DNA of 53,126 bases from a virus: the IMG/VR virus record IMGVR_UViG_3300046542_000116, positions 1 to 53,126 of that record; one strand, given 5' to 3'. The position numbers and the translations under genes were made by a program. Position 1 is the first letter of the stretch. Each line of letters begins with the position of its first letter. This document shows positions 46,435-53,126 of the stretch, in pieces. Below the pieces are notes generated by a model. The model was not told the DNA's origin and searched no databases. It worked only from the letters and a program-made list of their open reading frames with translations.

Positions 46435-46496
46435 AGGCTATGGAATGACCGACCCACAAGGCCCGCCAGAGCGGGTTAACCCTTGGAGAAAAGGCA

Positions 46497-49400
46497 ATGG
46501 CCCAAACATCCCGCCTCGTCATTGAGCTGGACAGCCGAGACGCCGAAGCAAAGGCCGCGGACACTCGCAAGGCGCTGGAGGCGCTGGAGAGCGCAGGGCT
46601 GAGCATTCAGCCAGCTCTGAACAAAGCCAGCGCCGGCATGGAATCGATGGGCAAGAGCGCCGAAAAGGCCTCAAAGTCGGTATCAGCCGAGACCGATGAG
46701 CTTGAGCAGCTGCTCGGGCAAATCGACCCGGTCGTTCGCCGGCTCGGAGACCTGGACAAGCAAGAGCAGGCGCTTGCTCAGCACCGGAAGGCCGGCAAGC
46801 TCGATGTCGCCACCTACAACGAGTACCAGTCGAAGATCGCCGCAACCCGCGCCGAGCTCGGTCGCTTCAATGCTGATCTGGGCAAGACCGGGATATCTGC
46901 CAAGCAGACGGCGGCGGCCCTGCGAGGTGTGCCGGCGCAATTCACCGACATCGCGGTCTCGCTTCAGGGTGGCCAGAACCCGCTGACGGTATTCCTGCAG
47001 CAGGGCGGTCAACTCAAGGATATGTTTGGCGGCGCTGGGCCGGCGGCCAAGGCTCTTGGGAACTACGTTCTCGGCCTGGTCAACCCATTCACCGTTGCGG
47101 CCGCGGCTGTCGGTACGCTGGGGCTGGCTTATTACCAAGGGTCTCAAGAGGCGGACGCATTCCGTCAGGCTCTTGTAACCACCGGCAATGGCGCTGGGAC
47201 TACGGCGCTCGCTCTTTCCGGCATGGCTACCACCATCAGCGCGACAGTCGGGACCACCGGCAAGGCTGCTGAGACGCTGGCCTTGTTGGCATCGAACGGC
47301 AAGATTGCCAGTTCCAGCTTTGAGCAGATCGCCACGGCGGCCATTGGCTTCGAAGGCGCCACAGGCAAGGCGGTATCGGCAACCGTGGCCGAATTCGCTG
47401 CGCTGGCGGAAGACCCAGTCAAGACGCTGGCCACGCTAAACGACAAATACAACTTCCTGACCGCATCGGTTTACGAGCAGGTGCGCGCCGCTCAAGAAAT
47501 GGGCGAGAAGGAAGCGGCGGCGGCAATTGCCCAGGAGGCCTACGCGCAAGCGCTGGACGCTCGAACCAAGACCATTAAAGAGAGTCTTGGCACCATCGAA
47601 ACCGCCTGGAATGCGATCGCAGGTGCCGCGAAAAAAGGCTGGGATAACATGCTTGGCGTCGGTCGCGAGCAGTCGCTCGACGAGCAGATCGCCAACACCA
47701 GGCAGCTGCTGGAGGATCGCAAGACCAGCTTCGCGGCAAAAATGTTTCCCGATACGCTCGGCGAAGGCAGTGAGTCGACCAGGTTCCTGCAGACTCGATT
47801 GAATCTGCTGGAGAAACAGAAGCTGCTGCTGACCGACCAAGGAAAGGCCGAGGGCGAAAACGCCAGGATTCAGCGCGAAGGGCAAAAGGCCTATGAGGAC
47901 TTTCAGAAGTCCATAGAGGCGAATTTCACCAAGCGCCAGAAAATGAACAAGGCGCTTGAGGACGAGGAAAAGCGAATCGCCACGGCCCGCGCGGCTGGAT
48001 ACACCATCACCGCCGAGCAAGAGGCCGCATCGCTCAAGGCCATCCGAGAAAACGACAAGTACAAGGAGGCAAAAGGACCGAAAGCCAAGGCCTACAGCGA
48101 AGACGCCGGCATGAAAATGCTCGACACGTCGCGCCAGGCTTACGCCGTGCTCGTCCAGCAGAACGCAGCGATCAGCGACCAGGGCACCAAGAACGAAAAG
48201 CTCGGCGCCCAAGCTCAGGCCCTGATCAAGTGGGAGCAGCAGCTGGCCGACCTCAAGTCGAAAGGCACACTGACCACCGATCAAAAGGCGCTACTGGCCA
48301 GCCAGGACCTGATCACCGCCCAGCTCAAGAAGAACTCGGCGCTTGAGAAAGAAGTCGAGCTTCGCAAGGCATCCAAGGAGGAAGCCGAAAAGCTGTCCGC
48401 CTTCCAGGCCAACCAGAACAGCCGACTCAGCACCGCCAAGGAAGGGCTTGACTCGCAAGTTGCCGGTATGGGGCTTGGCAGTGAAGCGCGGGATCGGCTC
48501 AAGCAGGACCTGTCGATCCAGCGCGATTACGCCCGGCAGTCGGCCGACCTTCTGGAGCAGCGCAACACCGGGAAGATCACCAATGACCTGTACGACAAGG
48601 AAAGCGCGGTAATTCAGGACGGTCTGAACAAGCGCCTGGCCATGCAGCAGAACTATTACAGCCAGATCGACACCTACCAGTCCAACTGGCTGAATGGCGT
48701 GACCGAAGGCTGGAACAGCTACGCCGAGATCTCGCGAAACACGGCGCAGCAGACCCAGGACATCGTCACCGGATCGCTCGATACGATCACAACAGGCTTC
48801 GGCAACTCGTTCTCGGCCATGGCCTTGGACGGAAAGAGCGCTGGTGACGTGCTGATCGGGACGTTCGATAGCCTTGTCCGCGGCGTACTCGATGGCCTCG
48901 GCCAGATGGCGGCGCAGTGGTTGATCAACCAGGGCATTCAGCTCGCGTTCGGGCAGACCGAAACGGCGCTGCATGCGACCAAGCTGGCGATGATCGGCAC
49001 AGAGACCGCTGCAGAGACGGCTGGCGCGGCTACGGTTGCGGCGGCCAAGGTCACCGCGGACGGCGTGGCCACTGCGTCGTCTCTGACGGCTACAGCTACC
49101 ACCACAACTGCTCAGGTCGCGGCGGCGGGAACTACGCTCGCATCGTGGCTGCCGGCGGCATTGGTGGCGTCGATCGGTTCGTTCGGTGCAGCAGCGGTTG
49201 TCGGCGGCGGCGCTCTTCTCGCAGCCTTCGCCCTGATCAAAGGGTTCTCCAATGGCGGATACACCGGCGCCGGCGGCGTCAATGAGCCAGCTGGCACCGT
49301 CCACAAGGGCGAGGTCGTCTGGAGTCAGGCGGATATCCGCAAGGCCGGCGGCGTGGCCACGGTCGAGGCGATGCGCAAGGGCAATGTCTCGGCAGGGTTG

Positions 49401-49625
49401 CCGTCGTCTGCAGGCGGCTCAAAGTCGGCAAGCAATGGCGTTCCGACACAGGAGAGGGGCCTGGTCGTCAATCTGCATGAGGATGCCGCCCGAGCCGGCC
49501 AGGTAAACCGAAGCCAGCTCAGCGAGCAGGATGTCGTCGACATTTATGTCTCCAACATCAGATCCGAAGGCCAGATTCACGATGTCAACCAATCCAAGTA
49601 CGGTTTGAAGTCCCAAGGCGTATAG
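46497..49625 (+). CDS. Tape measure protein
   Basis: A 1042-residue protein. An N-terminal helical/coiled region is followed by the lambda H-like block GISAKQTAAALRGVPAQFTDIAVSLQGGQNPLTVFLQQGGQLKDMFGG (~152-199), with hydrophobic segments at ~200-225 and ~885-915 (likely membrane-active). By the usual rule of ~0.15 nm per residue the tail would be about 150 nm. It starts after a GGAGAAAAGGC ribosome site. Confidence 0.93.
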   Translation: MAQTSRLVIELDSRDAEAKAADTRKALEALESAGLSIQPALNKASAGMESMGKSAEKASKSVSAETDELEQLLGQIDPVVRRLGDLDKQEQALAQHRKAGKLDVATYNEYQSKIAATRAELGRFNADLGKTGISAKQTAAALRGVPAQFTDIAVSLQGGQNPLTVFLQQGGQLKDMFGGAGPAAKALGNYVLGLVNPFTVAAAAVGTLGLAYYQGSQEADAFRQALVTTGNGAGTTALALSGMATTISATVGTTGKAAETLALLASNGKIASSSFEQIATAAIGFEGATGKAVSATVAEFAALAEDPVKTLATLNDKYNFLTASVYEQVRAAQEMGEKEAAAAIAQEAYAQALDARTKTIKESLGTIETAWNAIAGAAKKGWDNMLGVGREQSLDEQIANTRQLLEDRKTSFAAKMFPDTLGEGSESTRFLQTRLNLLEKQKLLLTDQGKAEGENARIQREGQKAYEDFQKSIEANFTKRQKMNKALEDEEKRIATARAAGYTITAEQEAASLKAIRENDKYKEAKGPKAKAYSEDAGMKMLDTSRQAYAVLVQQNAAISDQGTKNEKLGAQAQALIKWEQQLADLKSKGTLTTDQKALLASQDLITAQLKKNSALEKEVELRKASKEEAEKLSAFQANQNSRLSTAKEGLDSQVAGMGLGSEARDRLKQDLSIQRDYARQSADLLEQRNTGKITNDLYDKESAVIQDGLNKRLAMQQNYYSQIDTYQSNWLNGVTEGWNSYAEISRNTAQQTQDIVTGSLDTITTGFGNSFSAMALDGKSAGDVLIGTFDSLVRGVLDGLGQMAAQWLINQGIQLAFGQTETALHATKLAMIGTETAAETAGAATVAAAKVTADGVATASSLTATATTTTAQVAAAGTTLASWLPAALVASIGSFGAAAVVGGGALLAAFALIKGFSNGGYTGAGGVNEPAGTVHKGEVVWSQADIRKAGGVATVEAMRKGNVSAGLPSSAGGSKSASNGVPTQERGLVVNLHEDAARAGQVNRSQLSEQDVVDIYVSNIRSEGQIHDVNQSKYGLKSQGV

Positions 49626-49630
49626 CGCGG

Positions 49631-49659
49631 TGATACTATAGGGTCCCTACCAAGAGACT
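49631..49659 (+). promoter_or_regulatory. Extended -10 promoter with 18-bp operator copy I
   Basis: TGATACTAT (an extended -10) is followed at once by GGTCCCT-ACCA-AGAGACT (49642-49659). It lies in the 47-bp gap between the tape measure and the DUF1833 gene, an odd place for a promoter within the late operon, and carries the same TACTATA-GGTCCCT layout as copy B. Confidence 0.65.
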
Positions 49660-49672
49660 GTCGGAGGAAAAG

Positions 49673-50155
49673 ATGAGCAACCCGATCAACGTCTGCTACG
49701 CCTCGGGCGGGACGCTACCGATCAACACCATCGAGGCGACGTGTCCAATCTGGTCGGAGCCGATTCTGTTCTGCGATGGCTACGAGGATCTTGTCTGCGG
49801 CACGGAAGATGCTCGGGTTCTCACGTTCAACGCTTTAGCCCTGGAGCAGGGGTTGCCCAATCAGGACAACTCCGGCTTTCAGAGCCTCATTCTCGCCCTC
49901 GACAACACGTCCGGGGTGGTACAAACCAAGGTCGAGCAGGCCAAGGCCGCCAACGCCCGCGTGGCACTGACCTGTCGGCGCTACCTGGAAGGCGATCTGA
50001 CCTACCCGGCCGAGCGTTACCGCATGTCGCTGCTCAATCGCTTGTACGAAACGACCGTGGCCACGCTGACATGCGGCCTGTTCGACCTGCTCGGGACGAA
50101 GCACCCGCGGGAGCAGCTGACCCCGAGTCGCGCGCCTGGGCTGCTCTACATATGA
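49673..50155 (+). CDS. Minor tail protein (DUF1833-like)
   Basis: A 160-residue protein with DUF1833-like content (PINTIEATCPIWSEPILFCDGYEDLVCGTEDARVLTFN). It starts 13 bp after operator I behind a GGAGG site. It should sit at the distal tail, as the neighbours do. It overlaps the peptidase gene by four bases. Confidence 0.82.
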   Translation: MSNPINVCYASGGTLPINTIEATCPIWSEPILFCDGYEDLVCGTEDARVLTFNALALEQGLPNQDNSGFQSLILALDNTSGVVQTKVEQAKAANARVALTCRRYLEGDLTYPAERYRMSLLNRLYETTVATLTCGLFDLLGTKHPREQLTPSRAPGLLYI

Positions 50156-50538
50156 GCGATATCGGCAAGTACCTGTCAGCCCCGTACAGGGACGAGGCGC
50201 GCGGACCTCTGGCCTACGACTGCTATGGGCTGGTCATTGCCGTGCGACATGAAGTGTTCGGTCTGCCGCTGCTGCCCTCTCTGGGCGGTGTGGGGCGAGC
50301 CAAGCTGCGCGCGAACACCCTCGCTTATCACGACCTGAAGACCGGCATGGACGAGTGCCAGCCCGAGCCAGGCGCCATTGCTGCCGCCTTCAGGGGTGAT
50401 TACCTGGAGCACGTCGGCATCGTCGTGCATCTGGACGGCCAGCTGAAGGTGCTCGACACCAACCCGGGCGGCCCCCGCATTCGCCCTGTGCGCGACTTCG
50501 AGTCGTGCTATCAACGAGTGGTGTATTACCGTGATTGA
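50152..50538 (+). CDS. NlpC/P60-like tail peptidase
   Basis: A 128-residue protein. Cys24 in YDCYGLV, His87 in LEHVGIVVH and a third polar residue in DTNPGG follow the NlpC/P60 order. These domains (lambda K-type) cleave peptidoglycan peptides at tail-tip contact. The start at 50152 (MSDIGKYLSAPYRDEARGP) overlaps the DUF1833 stop, and the tail-tip gene start overlaps its own end. Confidence 0.85.
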   Translation: MSDIGKYLSAPYRDEARGPLAYDCYGLVIAVRHEVFGLPLLPSLGGVGRAKLRANTLAYHDLKTGMDECQPEPGAIAAAFRGDYLEHVGIVVHLDGQLKVLDTNPGGPRIRPVRDFESCYQRVVYYRD

Positions 50539-53126
50539 ATTTTTCCCGAACAAATTGGCCGGCTGCCAGCCGCTGGCCACCTACACCACGCGCGAGCGCA
50601 TGACGATCGAGGCGTGGCTCAAGGGCATGACGGATCGTTACCGTCGCGCACCGGTGCAGCCGATCAGCGTAGAGCTCAACGACGAACTGATCTGCCCAAC
50701 GCTATGGCACAAGGTCAAGTTCAAACCGTCTGATCACGTCCGCATCTGGCGCGAGCCGAAAGGCTCAGATCCGTTCAGCATTACAGCGCTGCTGTTCACC
50801 GGCGTGAAGGCTATTGGCAATCTTCTGATGCCGAAAATGCCAGGGATGCCCTCAGCGGGCGGCACCGCCCAGGGCAATCCAATCGACGAGGCCAGCGCCA
50901 AGGGCAACAAGGTGAAGATCGGCGACCCGGTGCGCAACATCGCCGGCCATCAAAAAGTCTTCCCGTCCTACCTGGCCGAGCCGCGCACCTATTACGCATC
51001 GCCACGCGAAAAATGGGTGGAAATGCTGCTGTATATCTCCGCCGGCGCTCTGGATGCTCAGGTGAGCAAGGCGAAGGTAGGCGAAACGCCGATGGCCGCC
51101 CTTGGCGCCGATGCGGAGGTGGCGATTTATGCGCCCGGCGAAGACCTGTCCGCCGACACCGCCTCGATGCTGTGGTTTAACGTGGATGAGGTGGGGGCAA
51201 GCTCGAGCGGAACCTCTGGTCTTGAGCTTACCGTCTCGACCACGATCACCCCGTCAGCCATCGCCTCGGCCTATCAGTTCAACGGCGACAGCATTGCCAT
51301 CCCGTCCGGCGCCGGCAGTTTCCCATCGGACTGGGGCGTAGGCTTGGTGGTTAGGGTGCTCGCGCCATATGCCTACACCGTCATCGACGGCGGCGCCGGG
51401 CGCGATATCGTCCAGGGTCCGCTGGACATGCTAAACCCGACCGTCGGAATGCTCATCGAGGTAGCTGGAGACAATTCCGGCAATTACGTCGTTCACAGCT
51501 ACACCCCGTATGCCCCAGCCGTTCCGCCGACTGCCGGGACGCCGTCGACGATCCTCGGCTCGAGTGCTCCGGCTCGCTACGACTACAACGTGACGCCGCT
51601 GACCTTTACGGTTTCGCTCGGCGGCACGCCGTACTCGGTGGCGCTGAACACGGCGACTACTGACCTGAACGGGCTGGTATCTGCAATCAATACCGCCAAG
51701 GGTGGCGCGCCGTTCGTGGCCAGCGCCTCGTCCGGCAAAGTGTTGCTGACGCAAACCGGAACCAACAACGGGCTGGCCCTGGTCTCGTCCGGCGGATCTA
51801 CCGTGCTCGGCAGCAGCCCGACCAATACGACCGGTACGGCCGTATCTGCTGGCACGCCTGAGCAGCCTGCTCAGATGACCCTTGATTACGACGGGGGATC
51901 GCCCGTGGTCGGCTTGGCGCTGGGCTCTGGACTGGCTGCCATTGGCCCGCGCGGCCTGCGCTACCAGATCACCGGGTTCAGTTCGTCGATCATGACCGTT
52001 GACCGCCTGACATCTTCGGGCCTGATCGATAGCGGCTGGCCTGGATTCAACGCTATGGAAACCGTAAACGGCGTGATCAACCTTGACCCTTCGAGCCTGG
52101 AGGGTGGTTATCGCGGGCCTTTCATTTGCGGGCCAGGGTCTGAGCCGATCACGCACATTGAATACAGCGTGACCTTCTCGAATGGCTTGATCGGCATCGG
52201 TAGCGCCGGCTTTGAATACGCCGTCACCTCGTCGCACCAGTTCGAATACCGAGACGCCGACGTGGCGGGCGCATGGATCGTTGCGCCGCAAACCGTCAGC
52301 GGGCAGTCGCGCGATGCGCAGGGATTCACTTTCCGCCACGAACTGCCCTATCCAATGAACCGACCAGAGGCGCGCATCAAGCGCATGCCAAAGATCGGCG
52401 GGCAGAGCTCGGCAGAAGTGATCGATGTCGTGGCCTGGGACGGCCTGCGCGGCCTTCGCCAGCTTCGGCCGACTTCATACCCCGGCATGACTGTCATGAC
52501 AGTGAAGATTCGAGGCGGCGATCGGCTCTCGGCGCAGTCAGAAAGCCAAGTCAACCTGGAGGCAACGCGCATCCTGCCGGTTTACACCGGCGGCGCATGG
52601 ACGGCACCGCAGCCAACGCGCGGCATCGTTCCTTGGTGCCTGCATGTCCTGAAGTCGCTCGGATACACCGACGCCGACATCGACCTGCCCGAATGGGACC
52701 GACTGCACACGGTATTCGAGGCGGCCGGCCAGTATTACGACGAGGTCATCGACGACACCAGTACGGCCAAGGACCGGCTGAACAATGCCCTGGCTTGTGG
52801 ATTTGCTGAACTGGCCATCAAGAACGGCTTGGTCAGCTTGGTGCGTGACGAGCCGCGGGCAGCGTTTGACCGAGAATACGGACCGAAAACGCAGACCTAC
52901 TCGCCGCAGAACATGACCAAGGGGCTCAAGATCGACGGCCCTATGCCATCGGTCAATGACTTCGACGGGGTCGATATCGAGTATTACTCGAATCTGACTT
53001 GGGCATGGGAAACGGTGCCCTGCCGGTGGCCGGGCGATGAGGGGCTGAGAGTCGAGAATATCAAGCTGCCAGGTGTAGGGGATCGGGATCGCGCATATCA
53101 ATTCGGCATGCGCCGTCGCGGACACC
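50531..53126 (+). CDS. Tail tip / host-specificity protein (TipJ-like), N-terminal part
   Basis: Starts with GTG at 50531, overlapping the peptidase stop by 8 bp (protein starts MIEFFPNKLAGCQPLATYTT). It is open to the window end and continues at base 1; the joined gene is ~1021 residues. Features are an N-terminal hub region, a Gly/Thr-rich central part (~225-450) with many beta strands, and the conserved block with WDGLRGLRQLRPTSYPGMTVMTV. It should form the central tail spike that recognises the host. Confidence 0.87.
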   Translation, partial: MIEFFPNKLAGCQPLATYTTRERMTIEAWLKGMTDRYRRAPVQPISVELNDELICPTLWHKVKFKPSDHVRIWREPKGSDPFSITALLFTGVKAIGNLLMPKMPGMPSAGGTAQGNPIDEASAKGNKVKIGDPVRNIAGHQKVFPSYLAEPRTYYASPREKWVEMLLYISAGALDAQVSKAKVGETPMAALGADAEVAIYAPGEDLSADTASMLWFNVDEVGASSSGTSGLELTVSTTITPSAIASAYQFNGDSIAIPSGAGSFPSDWGVGLVVRVLAPYAYTVIDGGAGRDIVQGPLDMLNPTVGMLIEVAGDNSGNYVVHSYTPYAPAVPPTAGTPSTILGSSAPARYDYNVTPLTFTVSLGGTPYSVALNTATTDLNGLVSAINTAKGGAPFVASASSGKVLLTQTGTNNGLALVSSGGSTVLGSSPTNTTGTAVSAGTPEQPAQMTLDYDGGSPVVGLALGSGLAAIGPRGLRYQITGFSSSIMTVDRLTSSGLIDSGWPGFNAMETVNGVINLDPSSLEGGYRGPFICGPGSEPITHIEYSVTFSNGLIGIGSAGFEYAVTSSHQFEYRDADVAGAWIVAPQTVSGQSRDAQGFTFRHELPYPMNRPEARIKRMPKIGGQSSAEVIDVVAWDGLRGLRQLRPTSYPGMTVMTVKIRGGDRLSAQSESQVNLEATRILPVYTGGAWTAPQPTRGIVPWCLHVLKSLGYTDADIDLPEWDRLHTVFEAAGQYYDEVIDDTSTAKDRLNNALACGFAELAIKNGLVSLVRDEPRAAFDREYGPKTQTYSPQNMTKGLKIDGPMPSVNDFDGVDIEYYSNLTWAWETVPCRWPGDEGLRVENIKLPGVGDRDRAYQFGMRRRGH
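53000..53126. repeat. Terminal direct repeat, copy 2 (circular overlap)
   Basis: Identical to 1-127. It shows that the ends of the contig join within the tail-tip gene, which is complete only across this junction. Confidence 0.95.

Overview
The window is one complete, circular (or circularly permuted) genome of a temperate, lambda-like siphophage. The last 127 bases (53000-53126) repeat the first 127 exactly, so the unique genome is 52,999 bp and the contig ends cut through the tail-tip gene. GC-rich codon use and the gene families (DUF4055 portal, TipJ-type tail tip, DUF1833, NinX, DUF1364, DUF1367, KorA/TrfB-like regulator) suggest a Pseudomonas or close gammaproteobacterial host. The host is inferred, since there is no host flank. 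No tRNA, IS element or CRISPR array was seen.

Layout: 1-3663 holds the end of the tail tip, a tail fibre with an SGNH-hydrolase signature and a GH19 endolysin. 3739-5281 (minus) is a conversion-type segment with a membrane acyltransferase. 5434-17109 (minus) is a long leftward early operon: small unknown genes, tyrosine integrase, SSB, YqaJ-type exonuclease and Bet/RecT annealase. 17110-17491 is the divergent control region. 17492-22672 (plus) has a clear lambda-Cro homologue, NinX, a KorA/TrfB-like regulator and an O/P-like replication pair with tandem 12-bp repeats inside the initiator gene. 22721-24009 (minus) is a ParA + ribbon-helix-helix pair with the gene order and sizes of the plasmid parFG system. 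24143-32048 (plus) is a nin-like segment: MTase-like protein, DUF1367, DUF1364, PPP phosphatase, papain-like protein, dNMP kinase, metallophosphoesterase, RusA and a Q-like antiterminator. 32049-32417 is a late-leader region with promoter, long RNA stem and terminator. 32418-34248 is lysis and small membrane proteins plus an HslV-like hydrolase. 34309-53126 is terminase, portal, head (including a second SGNH hydrolase), neck, tail tube, frameshifted chaperones, tape measure and tail tip.

The most striking unexplained signal is an 18-bp palindrome, RGTCYCT-N4-AGRGACY. It has seven good copies plus several degenerate ones, nearly all between genes and on promoter-like sequence, before the annealase, the leftward leader, the replication genes, the MTase-like gene, the dNMP kinase, the late genes and a tail gene. 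It looks like a genome-wide operator. No CI-type repressor (HTH plus S24 peptidase) is encoded anywhere, although cro is present. Together with the ParA/RHH module, the GTGAGT/ACTCAC boxes around it and the KorA-like regulator, this suggests an unusual lysogeny or maintenance system, possibly a phage-plasmid with an integrase.
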